NCBI RefSeq assembly: GCF_002843605.1 | Contig: NZ_CP025263.1 | Span: 4,307,501-4,371,500 of the forward strand | Origin: Pseudomonas sp. S09G 359 | GTDB taxonomy: Bacteria > Pseudomonadota > Gammaproteobacteria > Pseudomonadales > Pseudomonadaceae | Direction of reading: 5' to 3' | DNA: 64,000 bases | Part shown: positions 38,537-47,799 of the stretch, in pieces | Layout of the letters: each line of letters begins with the position of its first letter | How positions within the stretch are numbered: position 1 is the stretch's first letter | Program-made: the position numbers and the translations under genes | The notes under the pieces: generated by a model | What the model saw: only the letters and a program-made list of their open reading frames with translations | What the model was told of the DNA's origin: nothing | Database searches by the model: none

Positions 38537-39460
38537 GTGAAAATTCGTCTCTCTATTGTCAGCCTATTTTTTGCATTTACAGGCACCTTCGCGCACGCCG
38601 CCGAAACCACCCAGGCCCCGCGTGATACTTCCAAACTGCAAATCGCTTCCGGCAGCGCCATGCTGGTGGACCTGCAGACCAATAAAGTCATCTACTCCAG
38701 CAACCCGGACGTGGTGGTACCCATCGCGTCGGTGAGCAAATTGATGACCGGCCTGATTGTGCTGGAAGCCAAGCAGAACATGGACGAGTACATCGATATC
38801 AACATCAAGGACACGCCGGAAATGAAAGGCGTGTTCTCCCGCGTGAAAATCGGCAGTGAAATGCCGCGTAAGGAAATGCTGCTGATCGCCCTGATGTCCT
38901 CGGAAAACCGCGCCGCCGCCAGCCTGGCTCATCACTACCCGGGCGGCTACCCGGCCTTTATTGCAGCGATGAACGCGAAGGCCAAGGCACTGGGGATGAC
39001 CAGCACGCATTACGTCGAGCCTACCGGCCTGTCGATCCACAACGTATCCACTGCCCGCGACCTGAGCAAACTGCTGGCCGCCGCACGCCACTACCCCTTG
39101 CTGAGCCAGCTGAGTACCACCAAGGAAAAGACCGTTGCGTTCCGCAAGCCCAACTACACCCTGGGTTTCTCCAACACCGATCACCTGATCAACCGCGCCA
39201 ACTGGGATATCAAGCTGACCAAGACCGGCTTCACCAACCAGGCCGGCCATTGCCTGGTGCTGGTGACCAGCATGGGCAACCGCCCGGTGTCGTTGGTGAT
39301 CCTGGATGCATTCGGCAAGTTCACCCACTTTGCCGATGCCAGCCGCATTCGCAACTGGGTCGAAACCGGCAAGAGCGGTTCGGTGCCGGACGTAGCGTTG
39401 CGCTATAAGGCTGACAAGAATCTGAAGAATCGCCCGAATGCGGCGCAAGTGCAGCGCTGA
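38537..39460 (+). CDS. pbpG: D-alanyl-D-alanine endopeptidase PBP7
   Basis: Low-molecular-weight penicillin-binding protein that cuts DD cross-links in peptidoglycan. 307 residues with signal peptide ([21 protein letters not shown]), SxxK motif ASVSKLM carrying the nucleophile, SxN motif SSENRAAAS and KTG motif [15 protein letters not shown] 38537 is used as start; the ribosome site is weak. A REP hairpin directly follows the stop. Confidence 0.94.
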   Translation: MKIRLSIVSLFFAFTGTFAHAAETTQAPRDTSKLQIASGSAMLVDLQTNKVIYSSNPDVVVPIASVSKLMTGLIVLEAKQNMDEYIDINIKDTPEMKGVFSRVKIGSEMPRKEMLLIALMSSENRAAASLAHHYPGGYPAFIAAMNAKAKALGMTSTHYVEPTGLSIHNVSTARDLSKLLAAARHYPLLSQLSTTKEKTVAFRKPNYTLGFSNTDHLINRANWDIKLTKTGFTNQAGHCLVLVTSMGNRPVSLVILDAFGKFTHFADASRIRNWVETGKSGSVPDVALRYKADKNLKNRPNAAQVQR

Positions 39461-39477
39461 ATAACCTGCTGATCCAA

Positions 39478-39506
39478 TATGGGAGGGGGCAAGCCCCCTC
39501 CCACAT
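39478..39506. repeat. REP arms fused into a single hairpin
   Basis: ATGGGAGGGGGC / GCCCCCTCCCACAT: two REP arms with no spacer, a perfect hairpin between the convergent pbpG and C39-like genes, likely acting as a terminator. Confidence 0.82.
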
Positions 39507-39521
39507 TTTGATCTTCGTCGT

Positions 39522-40184
39522 TTACTTGCGCTCTGCCAACACCTTGAGCGCCTGCGCTGCTGCGCGCTCCTGCCCCGCCTGGCCGGTGGCATTGGCTGCA
39601 TCGCGCCAGCGCTGCGCGTCCACATTGGCCGGTAACTGGCTCGGGCGTTGGGTGAGGATTGCCCAGTGCCCGGCGCTGCTCCACTTCGACTCAAAGTCGC
39701 TGAAACTCATCAGCAAGCGCCGGTCCATGCCTGAGCGCAACAGCACCGTACTTTTCTGCTGATTGAAGCCCACTACGACCACGTAGCGCGCGTCAGACCA
39801 TAGCCCGCCACCCACCCGCGCCATCACCGGGTAACCCGCCGCGACCTGCGCCAGCACGGCCGTCAGCTTGGCATCCAGCGGATACACCATCAGCCCGTAC
39901 TCACGCGCCAGCACTTGCATATTGCGCTCCAGGTCGGCTTCACCGCCCGGCAAGTGCAGCGGTTTATCCAGCAAGCCGGGTGTCATGACAATGCCTTGTT
40001 GCGACAGCATGCTAGCCAAAGCCGTAGGGCCGCTTTGATACGCCTCGCTGCGAAAGGTCGGCACGCCATTGAGTTCGACACGCTCCGGCAAGCCCGCCAG
40101 CTTCGGGGGCTGCCCGGAACAGGCCGCGAGCCCCAAGGCACAGGCCAGCAACACGGATGTTTTAAGGTTCGACCGTAACCGCAA
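39522..40184 (-). CDS. C39-peptidase-like lipoprotein lacking catalytic Cys and His
   Basis: 220-residue lipoprotein (lipobox GLAACSG). The papain-like C39 fold is suggested by VPTFRSEAYQSGPTALASMLSQQG and ARYVVVVGFNQQKSTVLL. Active members have a Cys where this one has Ser (QSGPTALA rather than xCGPxALA) and a His where this one has Tyr (RYVVVVG rather than HxVVVxG), so it is predicted to be a non-peptidase, perhaps a binding or assembly protein. The start is TTG 40184 with AAGAGAG upstream. It is convergent with pbpG. Confidence 0.65.
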   Translation of the reverse strand: MRLRSNLKTSVLLACALGLAACSGQPPKLAGLPERVELNGVPTFRSEAYQSGPTALASMLSQQGIVMTPGLLDKPLHLPGGEADLERNMQVLAREYGLMVYPLDAKLTAVLAQVAAGYPVMARVGGGLWSDARYVVVVGFNQQKSTVLLRSGMDRRLLMSFSDFESKWSSAGHWAILTQRPSQLPANVDAQRWRDAANATGQAGQERAAAQALKVLAERK

Positions 40185-40394
40185 TTTTTTACTCTCTTGA
40201 TCAACTGCCGGTAAGGGCCCTGATCATAGGACGCTCTGCCACGCGGGTATAGCCCGCAGGCTTAGTAAAGAGGGCGGATAGAACAAACAAGTTGGACGAA
40301 CACGACCATTGGTCAATAGCAGGCAACCGCCAGCTAGCTAGACTGTCCATTGAGAAGACTGTGTGTGCCCCCTGCGGGGCGAAAGGAGGCCCGA

Positions 40395-40556
40395 ATGAGC
40401 CTTGCAACAACGATTTTCATGTTGGTCTGCGGTTGGCTGGCAGTTGCCGGCGCCATGTTGTGGGGGGTGTTGCGCATTACTCGCCGCCACCATCACCCCC
40501 ACGTCACACCCGCTGCACCCGCCAAGCCCCATAAGGTGGCGGTACACCACGCCTAG
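40395..40556 (+). CDS. Small membrane protein with His-rich tail
   Basis: 53-residue product with one membrane segment (IFMLVCGWLAVAGAMLWGVL) and a basic, histidine-rich end (ITRRHHHPHVTP ... VAVHHA). A perfect AGGAGG lies six bases upstream of ATG 40395, which supports translation. The stop overlaps the end of the convergent lipoprotein gene by 4 bp. No family recognised. Metal binding by the tail is possible but unproven. Confidence 0.65.
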   Translation: MSLATTIFMLVCGWLAVAGAMLWGVLRITRRHHHPHVTPAAPAKPHKVAVHHA

Positions 40557-40972
40557 CCAGGCATGCAATTGAAGTCCTGAGTCGCCGCGACTTCCTTGCC
40601 GTGGCCATCCATCAGGGATGCGCGCACGGTAGTGCCCAGGCTGGACTCCACCAGCGTGTAGTGCTCACCCGCCTTGAAATTCTTGTACTCGACCCGGCCC
40701 TGACAGTCCTGCTGGTTGTCGTCGCCTGGCTCCTCTTCAAACAGTGTCACATCCAGGCGATGGTCGCCCGGAGTCACTTCAAAAAAGCGCCCGTCATCCA
40801 CCCGTTTGCCATCCACGCGCTCGGCCATCAGGTCATTCGGCGCTTCTTCCTTTAAACCTATCCAGGCTTCGCTCGGGTCGGCCTTGGGGATCGGGCCGGC
40901 GCACGCCGACAACAGCAACACCGCACCGAGGGCGGGAATCAACAACAGAGGCTTAAGTGTTTTAAGTGACAT
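40553..40972 (-). CDS. Hypothetical lipoprotein
   Basis: 139 residues starting MSLKTLKPLLLIPALGAVLL with lipobox LLSACAG, followed by a small beta-rich domain (EAWIGLKEEAPNDLMAERVDG, FFEVTPGDHRLDVTLFEEE, KAGEHYTLVESSLG) that looks like a PEGA-type surface domain. Two cysteines (QQDCQGR and NFNCMPG) could form a disulfide. ATG 40972 is chosen because the lipobox is then at the right distance. Function unknown. Confidence 0.72.
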   Translation of the reverse strand: MSLKTLKPLLLIPALGAVLLLSACAGPIPKADPSEAWIGLKEEAPNDLMAERVDGKRVDDGRFFEVTPGDHRLDVTLFEEEPGDDNQQDCQGRVEYKNFKAGEHYTLVESSLGTTVRASLMDGHGKEVAATQDFNCMPG

Positions 40973-41179
40973 AGCTGGCAGGGCTCCAAAGAACATCAGA
41001 AAAAGTCGCATTTGATGGGGAACAAGCTTGGAGAGCTGACCTTTGTAGAACAAATGAATACATATGAAACGATCTTCAGCCCTTACCTAAATGTTCCTTC
41101 ACCTGGCTGAAAGGCGCGTGTTAGGTGGGTCGCGTGAGACTGCCGGGGTTTGCAATCCTGCACTGAAGGAGGTTCACGC

Positions 41180-44100
41180 ATGCTCGGGCTGGTAAAGACC
41201 GCACTGCAAAAGCCATACACGTTTATCGTGTTGGCCATATTCATCTGCATCATCGGGCCGATGGCGGCCCTGCGAACTCCTACGGATGTTTTCCCCGATA
41301 TCGGCATCCCCGTGGTCGCCGTGGTATGGCAATACAACGGCCTGTCGCCAGATGCCATGGCCGGTCGGGTGATCTACACCTACGAACGCTCCTTGAGCAC
41401 CACCGTCAACGACATCGAACACATCGAATCGCAATCTTTGCCCGGCATGGGCATCGTCAAGATCTTCTTCCAACCGGGCGTGGATATCCGCACCGCCAAC
41501 GCCCAAGTGACGGCGGTGTCACAAACCGTGCTCAAGCAGATGCCGCCCGGCATCACGCCGCCGCTGATCCTCAACTACAGCGCCTCCACGGTGCCGATCC
41601 TGCAAATGGCGTTTTCCAGCCCCAGCCTGTCCGAAGCCCGGATCCGCGACCTGGTACAGAACAATATCCGCCTGCCCTTGAGCGCCCTGCCCGGCCTGGC
41701 CATGCCCACGCCGATGGGCGGCAAGCAGCGGCAGATCACTCTCGACCTCGACCCCCAGGCACTGGCCGCCAAAGGCTTGTCGGCCCAGGACGTGGGCAAT
41801 GCGCTGGCGCTACAGAACCAGATTATCCCGGTGGGCACCGCCAAACTCGGCCCCAATGAATACACGATCCTGCTCAACAACAGCCCCAAGGCGATTGATG
41901 AGCTCAACGACCTGCCGATCAAAACCGTCGACGGCGCGATCATCACCATCGGCCAAGTGGCCCACGTGCGTGACGGCTCGCCACCGCAAACCAACATCGT
42001 GCGGGTTGACGGCCACCGCGCCGTGCTGATGCCGGCGTTGAAAAACGGCAGCATCTCCACCCTGTCGATCATCGACGGTATCCGCCAGATGCTGCCGCGC
42101 ATCAACGAAACCCTGCCGCCGTCGCTGAAGACCTCGCTGCTGGGCGACGCCTCGGTGTTCGTCAAGCAATCGGTGGGCAGCGTGGCCCAGGAAGGCATCA
42201 TCGCCGCGCTGCTGACCAGCGCGATGATACTGCTGTTCCTCGGCAGCTGGCGCTCCACGCTCATTATTGCCGCGTCGATTCCCCTGGCGGTGCTGTCAGC
42301 GATTGCACTGCTGGCGGTCAGTGGGCAAACCCTCAACGTGATGACCCTCGGCGGGCTCGCATTGGCGGTGGGGATTCTGGTGGATGACGCCACGGTGACC
42401 ATCGAAAACATCAACTGGCACCTGGAACAAGGCAAGGCGGTGAAGGCCGCGATCCTCGACGGCGCCGCGCAAATTGTCGGCCCGGCGTTCGTCTCGCTGC
42501 TGTGTATCTGCATCGTGTTCGTGCCGATGTTTTTGTTGCAAGGCATCGCCGGCTACCTGTTCCGGCCGATGGCCCTGGCGGTGATTTTCGCCATGGCCAG
42601 TTCGTTTATCCTCTCACGCACCCTGGTACCCACGCTGGCGATGTTCCTGCTCAAGCCGCACGTGCCCGAGCAAGGCCCAGGCCATCATCCGGAAGATGCA
42701 TTCATCAACCACCATGAAGGCGAGCAGCACAAGAAACCGCGCCATGCCGCCCTGCAAGCCGTACTGAATTTCCAGCAGGGTTTCGAGCGGCATTTCTCGA
42801 ATATCCGCGACACCTACCATGGCCTGCTGCTGCTCGCGCTGGGCCATCGCAAGCGCTTTATCGTCGGCTTCCTGGCCTGCGTGCTGGCCTCGTTCCTGTT
42901 GTTGCCGAGCCTGGGCCAGGACTTTTTCCCAGCCACCGACGCCGGCGCCCTGGCGCTCCATGTGCGCCTGCCGTTGGGCACACGTATCGAAGAAAGCGCC
43001 GCCGCCTTCGACCGGATCGAAGCGCGGATTCGTGAAGTGATCCCGGCGCAGGAGCTGGATACCATCGTCGATAACATCGGCATCCCGCTCAGCGGCATCG
43101 ACATGGCCTACAGCAGCAGCGGCACCATCGGCCCGCAGGATGGCGATATCCAGGTCACGCTGAAACAGCACCACGCCCCCACCGCCGACTACGTGAAAAA
43201 ACTGCGTGAGGCCCTACCGCAAAGTTTCCCCGGTAGCCACTTCGCCTTCCTGCCGGCGGATATCAGCAGCCAGATCCTCAACTTCGGCGCCCCGGCCCCG
43301 CTGGACGTGAAAATTTCCGGGCGCAGCGATGCGCAAAACCGCACCTACGCCGTGGAGCTGGAGCGTCGCCTGCAGCACGTACCGGGCATCGCCGACCTGC
43401 GTATCCAGCAGTCCACCGGCTACCCGTCGCTGCAGGTGAATGTCGACCGCATGCGCGCCAACGGCCTGGGCATTACCGAGCGTGACGTGACCAACAGCAT
43501 GGTCGCCTCCCTCGCCGGCAGCTCCCAGGTGGCGCCGACCTTCTGGCTCAACCCGGCCAACGGCGTGTCCTATTCCATCGTCGCCGCCACCCCGCAATAC
43601 CGCCTCGACAGCCTGCCGTCGCTGGAAGCCTTGCCGGTGACCGGTGCCGATGGCCAGTCGCAGATCCTCGGCGGCGTCGCCAACATCTCCCGCGTGCAAA
43701 GCCCGGCGGTGGTGACCCACTACAACATCGAACCGACCCTGGACCTGTACGCCAACGTGCAAGGCCGCGATCTCGGCGGCGTGGCCCGTGACGTGCAGAA
43801 AGTGCTGGATGACACCGCGTCCATGCGTCCCAAAGGCGCGGTGATCAGCCTGCACGGGCAGATCGATGCGCTGCATGAAGCCTTCAGCGGCTTGAGCTTT
43901 GGCTTGCTCGGCGCGGTGGTGCTGATCTACCTGCTGATCGTGGTCAACTTCCAATCCTGGGCCGACCCGTTCGTGATTATCACCGCACTCCCGGCGGCGC
44001 TGGCGGGGATTGTGTGGATGCTGTTCCTCAGCGGCACCTCGCTGTCGGTGCCGGCACTCACCGGCGCGATCCTGTGCATGGGCGTGGCCACCGCCAACTC

Positions 44101-44401
44101 GATCCTGGTGGTGAGCTTCTGCCGCGAACGCCTGGCCGAACATGGCGACGCGTTGAAGGCCGCGATGGAGGCCGGCTACACGCGCTTCCGCCCGGTGTGC
44201 ATGACCGCCCTGGCGATGATCATCGGCATGTTGCCGCTGGCGATTTCCGAGGAGCAGAACGCGCCCCTCGGCCGGGCGGTCATCGGCGGTCTGATCTTCG
44301 CCACCATCGCCACTTTGTTGTTTGTTCCCGTGGTCTTCAGCTTGGTCCACGGTCGTCACCCTACTCGCGCAGCAGCAGGAGTTACCCCACATGTCGTCTG
44401 A
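41180..44401 (+). CDS. RND efflux transporter permease
   Basis: Inner-membrane proton/drug antiporter of the AcrB superfamily, 1073 residues. N-terminal TM1 (PYTFIVLAIFICIIG), large periplasmic loops, and the proton-relay acidic pair in LAVGILVDDATVTIENINW (TM4). A second repeat starts near residue 550 (FIVGFLACVLASFLL). AAGGAGG nine bases before ATG 41180 fixes the start. A cytoplasmic linker near residues 495-520 is rich in histidine and charged residues (GPGHHPEDAFINHHEGEQHK), which is not typical. The gene order permease, adaptor, outer-membrane factor is reversed relative to most operons. Substrate not evident. Confidence 0.93.
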   Translation: MLGLVKTALQKPYTFIVLAIFICIIGPMAALRTPTDVFPDIGIPVVAVVWQYNGLSPDAMAGRVIYTYERSLSTTVNDIEHIESQSLPGMGIVKIFFQPGVDIRTANAQVTAVSQTVLKQMPPGITPPLILNYSASTVPILQMAFSSPSLSEARIRDLVQNNIRLPLSALPGLAMPTPMGGKQRQITLDLDPQALAAKGLSAQDVGNALALQNQIIPVGTAKLGPNEYTILLNNSPKAIDELNDLPIKTVDGAIITIGQVAHVRDGSPPQTNIVRVDGHRAVLMPALKNGSISTLSIIDGIRQMLPRINETLPPSLKTSLLGDASVFVKQSVGSVAQEGIIAALLTSAMILLFLGSWRSTLIIAASIPLAVLSAIALLAVSGQTLNVMTLGGLALAVGILVDDATVTIENINWHLEQGKAVKAAILDGAAQIVGPAFVSLLCICIVFVPMFLLQGIAGYLFRPMALAVIFAMASSFILSRTLVPTLAMFLLKPHVPEQGPGHHPEDAFINHHEGEQHKKPRHAALQAVLNFQQGFERHFSNIRDTYHGLLLLALGHRKRFIVGFLACVLASFLLLPSLGQDFFPATDAGALALHVRLPLGTRIEESAAAFDRIEARIREVIPAQELDTIVDNIGIPLSGIDMAYSSSGTIGPQDGDIQVTLKQHHAPTADYVKKLREALPQSFPGSHFAFLPADISSQILNFGAPAPLDVKISGRSDAQNRTYAVELERRLQHVPGIADLRIQQSTGYPSLQVNVDRMRANGLGITERDVTNSMVASLAGSSQVAPTFWLNPANGVSYSIVAATPQYRLDSLPSLEALPVTGADGQSQILGGVANISRVQSPAVVTHYNIEPTLDLYANVQGRDLGGVARDVQKVLDDTASMRPKGAVISLHGQIDALHEAFSGLSFGLLGAVVLIYLLIVVNFQSWADPFVIITALPAALAGIVWMLFLSGTSLSVPALTGAILCMGVATANSILVVSFCRERLAEHGDALKAAMEAGYTRFRPVCMTALAMIIGMLPLAISEEQNAPLGRAVIGGLIFATIATLLFVPVVFSLVHGRHPTRAAAGVTPHVV

Positions 44402-45560
44402 TCACAAACCCTCGCGCAAGCGTCTGATGCTCATGGGTGTCGGCGGCCTGACCCTGGCCGCCCTGTTGGTCGCCAACGGCCTGCACGCCCGCACACTGCA
44501 CGAACAATCGGTTACCGCCTGGACCGAAACCGCCGCTACCCCCCAAGTGCTGGTGTTCCAACCCCAGCAGAATGCCAGCGGCGATACCCTGCGTTTGCCG
44601 GCCCACCTGGAAGCCTGGAGCAAGGCGCCGATCCACGCACGCGTCAGCGGCTACTTGAAGGACTGGAAAGTCGACATCGGCAGCCAGGTCAAGGCCGGGC
44701 AAATCCTGGCCGAAATCGACAGCCCTGACCTCGACCAGCAACTGGCGCAAACCCATGCGCGCCTGATCCAGGAACAGGCCAATGCACGCCTGGCCGAAAC
44801 CACCGCCACGCGCTGGCAGAACCTGCTGGCCAGCCATTCGGTGTCGCGCCAGGAGGCCGATGAAAAAACCTCCAACGCCGCCGCCGCCAAGGCCAACGCC
44901 GAAGCCGCGGCTGCCGACTACGCGCGGCTGTCCGCGCTGGAAAGCTACAAGACCCTGCGCGCGCCGTTCGCCGGCACCATCACCGCGCGCAACACCGATA
45001 TCGGCCAATTGATCAAGGCCGACACCGACAGCGACCCGGAGTTGTTCAACATCGCTGACACCCACCAACTGCGCCTGTATGTGCCGGTGCCGCAGAACTA
45101 CGCGTCAGTGATCCGCCCCGGCCTTGAAGCCGAATTGACCGTGCCCGAGCACCCCGGCGAGCACTTCAAGGCGCGCCTGATCGGCGACTCCACCGCCATC
45201 GACCGGCGCTCCGGCACCTTGCTCGCGCAGTTCGTGGCCGACAACCCCAACGATGAACTACTGCCCGGCGACTACGCCGAAGCCACCCTGCCGATTCCGG
45301 CCGACACCCATGGCGTGAGCATCCCGGCCAGCGCCTTGATCTTCCGCGCCCAAGGCACGCAGGTGGCGGTGCTGGATGCGCAGAACCATGTGCACTTGCA
45401 AACCATCCATATCGGCCTGGATCTGGGCGAACGCCTGGTGATCGACCAAGGTTTGAAACCCGCCGACCGCGTGGTCGACAACCCGCCCGACGCCCTGCGC
45501 GAAGGCGACCCGGTACAACTCGCCGATGCCTCGGGAGGTGCGCATGCGCCCAAGGCTTAA
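44391..45560 (+). CDS. RND efflux periplasmic adaptor (membrane fusion protein)
   Basis: 389-residue adaptor joining the permease to the outer-membrane channel. N-terminal anchor (RLMLMGVGGLTLAALLVANG), lipoyl half motifs (HARVSGYLKDWKVDIGSQVKAGQILAEIDSPDL), an alpha hairpin (QEQANARLAETTATRWQNLL), the returning lipoyl part (YKTLRAPFAGTITARNTDIG) and a C-terminal beta barrel. ATG 44391 follows GCAGGAG and overlaps the permease stop by 11 bp, so the two are coupled. Confidence 0.93.
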   Translation: MSSDHKPSRKRLMLMGVGGLTLAALLVANGLHARTLHEQSVTAWTETAATPQVLVFQPQQNASGDTLRLPAHLEAWSKAPIHARVSGYLKDWKVDIGSQVKAGQILAEIDSPDLDQQLAQTHARLIQEQANARLAETTATRWQNLLASHSVSRQEADEKTSNAAAAKANAEAAAADYARLSALESYKTLRAPFAGTITARNTDIGQLIKADTDSDPELFNIADTHQLRLYVPVPQNYASVIRPGLEAELTVPEHPGEHFKARLIGDSTAIDRRSGTLLAQFVADNPNDELLPGDYAEATLPIPADTHGVSIPASALIFRAQGTQVAVLDAQNHVHLQTIHIGLDLGERLVIDQGLKPADRVVDNPPDALREGDPVQLADASGGAHAPKA

Positions 45561-46962
45561 GCCCCTCGCGGCGCTGGTGCTGCTGGCCTTGCAGGGTTGC
45601 TCGATGGCACCCACTTACACCGTGCCTGCGGTTGACCTGCCGGCGGGCTACCGCGAACAGACCAGCGATGGCCCATGGCACAGCGCGCAACCGTCCGACC
45701 AACTGGCGCCCGAATGGTGGAAGCTCTATAACGATTCGCGCCTGAACGACCTGCAACAGCAACTGCTCAAGGCCAACCCGGACCTGGCGGCGGCGCTGGC
45801 GCACTTCGATGCGTCCCAGGCGTATGCCAGCCAGTTGCACGCCGGGCTGTTCCCGCAGATCACCGCCAGTGCGCAGCCGCTGCGCCAGCGGCAATCCGAT
45901 TCGCGACCGTTGCGCGGCGACACCCAGCCATCGGTGTACAACAGCAATAGCGCAGGTTTCTCGTTGAGCTACGACCTGGACCTGTGGGGCAAGATCCGCA
46001 ACCAGGTGGCGGCCGGTGATGCCCAGGCGCAAGCGTCTGGCGATGACCTGGCGGTGGCGCGCTTGAGCCTGCAACACCAACTGGCGAGCTTGTATGTGCA
46101 GCTCAATGGGCTGGACGCACAGGCGCGGATACTCAATAGCTCGCTGGATGATTTCAGCCAGGCGTTGCAGTTGACGCGCAGCCGCTATGAAGGCCAGATC
46201 GCCTCGGAACTGGACCTGACCCGCGCGCAAAATCAATTGGCCGAAGCCAAGGCGCAACTGGATGAGGTGCGCGGGCAACGCAATCTGACCGAGCATGCCA
46301 TGGGTGAGTTGGTGGGTGTGGCGGCCAGCGATTTCACCTTGCCGCCGAGCCAACGATTGATCGCCTTGCCAGGCATTCCTGCGCAACTGCCGAGCCATCT
46401 GCTGCAACGTCGCCCGGACATTGCCGCGGCGGAGCGCCGGGTGTTTGCGGCCAACGCCAACATCGGCGTGGCCAAGGCCGCGTGGTACCCGGATTTCGGT
46501 TTGACCGGGTTGATTGGCGGTCAGACGCAAGGGGTTGGCAACCTGCTGTCGGCGGGCAACCGTTATTGGGCGCTGGGGCCGCTGGTGAATCTGCCGATCT
46601 TTGACGGTGGGCGCTTGAGTGCCAACGAACGCCAGGCCAAAGCCGAGTTCGAACAAGCCTGCGCGCAGTACCGCAGCCAGGTGTTGAGGGCAGTGCGCGA
46701 AGTGGAAGATAACCTGGGCCAACTGCGGGATTTGCAGCAGGAGGCGCAGGATGAACAGGCAGCGGCGGACGCCGCAGAGCACACACAAGCCTTGGCGATG
46801 AACAGCTATCAGGCGGGGGCCGTGAGTTATCTGGATGTGGTGACGGCGCAGACGGCGGCGCTGCAGGCGCAAAGGACGTTGCAGGCGGTGCAGACGCGGC
46901 AGCTGCAGGCGAGTGTCGGGTTGGTCACTGCGCTGGGCGGGGGCTGGGAGCCTGGCGCCTGA
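45544..46962 (+). CDS. Outer-membrane efflux lipoprotein (NodT/OprM family)
   Basis: 472-residue trimeric outer-membrane factor. Signal peptide and lipobox LLALQGCSMAPTY, then two OEP repeats with long coiled helices (QQQLLKANPDLAAALAHFDASQAYA; RSRYEGQIASELDLTRAQNQLAEAKAQL) and the late SYQAGAVSYLDVVTAQTAALQAQRT, typical of the family. GGAGGT precedes ATG 45544, which overlaps the adaptor stop by 17 bp. A hairpin (GATCGTTCCC / GGGAACGATC) follows the stop. Confidence 0.93.
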   Translation: MRPRLKPLAALVLLALQGCSMAPTYTVPAVDLPAGYREQTSDGPWHSAQPSDQLAPEWWKLYNDSRLNDLQQQLLKANPDLAAALAHFDASQAYASQLHAGLFPQITASAQPLRQRQSDSRPLRGDTQPSVYNSNSAGFSLSYDLDLWGKIRNQVAAGDAQAQASGDDLAVARLSLQHQLASLYVQLNGLDAQARILNSSLDDFSQALQLTRSRYEGQIASELDLTRAQNQLAEAKAQLDEVRGQRNLTEHAMGELVGVAASDFTLPPSQRLIALPGIPAQLPSHLLQRRPDIAAAERRVFAANANIGVAKAAWYPDFGLTGLIGGQTQGVGNLLSAGNRYWALGPLVNLPIFDGGRLSANERQAKAEFEQACAQYRSQVLRAVREVEDNLGQLRDLQQEAQDEQAAADAAEHTQALAMNSYQAGAVSYLDVVTAQTAALQAQRTLQAVQTRQLQASVGLVTALGGGWEPGA

Positions 46963-46966
46963 GACC

Positions 46967-46999
46967 CGATCGTTCCCACACTGAGTGCGGGAACGATCA
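46967..46999. terminator. Hairpin between convergent efflux and immunity genes
   Basis: Inverted repeat GATCGTTCCCaCAC / GTGcGGGAACGATC between the stops of the outer-membrane factor and the small membrane protein. No strong T-run, but well placed for both. Confidence 0.65.
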
Positions 47000-47002
47000 A
47001 TT

Positions 47003-47455
47003 TCAGCCCTCTGGCCGGCTACTCAGAAAAATGTTCACCACTGTGTAGTCACTGCCATTGGCATGTCGATACAGAGTGCTACTGTGATAGTCAGACACTT
47101 CGCCCACCACCGAAACGGCTACCGCACTGCCTTGAACATCAACCTTTGCGGCGGCATCTCGCGTAATCAAAAACGGAGTGGCGCTTTCCAGCGCAGACAA
47201 TACTTCTCGGTCGGCCCCCAGGGTTCGATAAACATAGTATCGGTAGCTGAATGGCACGGTTGCACCACCACGGTCATCCTTGACGCCGTAGAGGGATGCC
47301 TCGCCGTTCAAAGGCACTTGGAGTACGACTTCGGTCAATTGCGGGCGACCCGGCGAAAACAGCCAGTCAGCAGCGATATATAACAGACACAGCGCCAGCA
47401 GGGCCGTGGTGACCATCGAATAGAGCGACGTTCTAGTAGAACCTGAACCTGGCAT
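47003..47455 (-). CDS. Small membrane protein, probable immunity protein of the toxin fragment
   Basis: 150 residues from ATG 47455 (AAGGA upstream) with one membrane segment (SMVTTALLALCLLYIAADWLF) and a periplasmic-type beta-rich domain (EVVLQVPLNGEASLYGVKDD, SDYHSSTLYRHANGSDYTVVN). Its start lies inside the end of the truncated type-44 toxin frame (overlap about 20 bp), the layout of toxin-immunity pairs. The role as immunity protein is inferred only from this position; I do not recognise the family. The longer frame to 47611 runs over the toxin codons and is rejected. Confidence 0.62.
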   Translation of the reverse strand: MPGSGSTRTSLYSMVTTALLALCLLYIAADWLFSPGRPQLTEVVLQVPLNGEASLYGVKDDRGGATVPFSYRYYVYRTLGADREVLSALESATPFLITRDAAAKVDVQGSAVAVSVVGEVSDYHSSTLYRHANGSDYTVVNIFLSSRPEG

Positions 47456-47714
47456 ACCTGATTCCTTCCTTGAACCAATATTGGTCGACCGGATCATCAC
47501 CGAAGGGCGCATCCCCCCACCAACGACCAAACTCGGGTCTATCTGTGCCGGCTCTGGTTTGAGCAAGCCCGGCTGCGCGCAAAAGCACTTCTTCACTGAA
47601 TCCGGCAGCAATGCCTACTGCACCGTAATGGAAGTTTCCAAACGCTTCATATTCTTTGGAGATTTGCTTGTAGTCCCAAGGCCCGCACCCATAGGGGCAG
47701 TGGCAGTTCCGGCC
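47433..47714 (-). pseudogene. Decapitated polymorphic toxin, type 44 C-terminal domain
   Basis: An open frame of 93 codons with no start, bounded upstream by a TGA inside a REP element (47715-47717). It reads NCHCPYGCGPWDYKQISKEY, then EAFGNFHYGAVGIAAGFSEE, VLLRAAGLAQTRAGTDRPEF and GRWWGDAPFGDDPVDQYWFK, ending GIRYARFRFY. The blocks GPWDYKQ, FGNFHYGA, AAGFSEEVLLRAAG and FGDDPxDQ fit the toxin_44 (Ntox44) family of contact-dependent or RHS effectors, where such domains form the C-terminal tip. The carrier part is missing, apparently lost at the REP boundary. Family call is by recognition, not search. Confidence 0.62.
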
Positions 47715-47756
47715 TCATCGGGGGCAAGTCGAATCGTCGAACCGCCCCTCCCACAG
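47715..47756. repeat. REP variant with an inserted 16-bp loop
   Basis: CATCGGGGGCAAG then TCGAATCGTCGAACCG then CCCCTCCCACA. The 16-bp insert also occurs at 53432 and 56251 (with C for one A). Confidence 0.8.
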
Positions 47757-47799
47757 TGACCCTGTACTAGACACACAATGTATGAACACTGCGGGACCA

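Noticed and set aside
47481..47759. Plus-strand 92-codon frame over the toxin fragment
   Set aside because: The minus-strand frame gives recognisable toxin blocks; the plus frame is its shadow.
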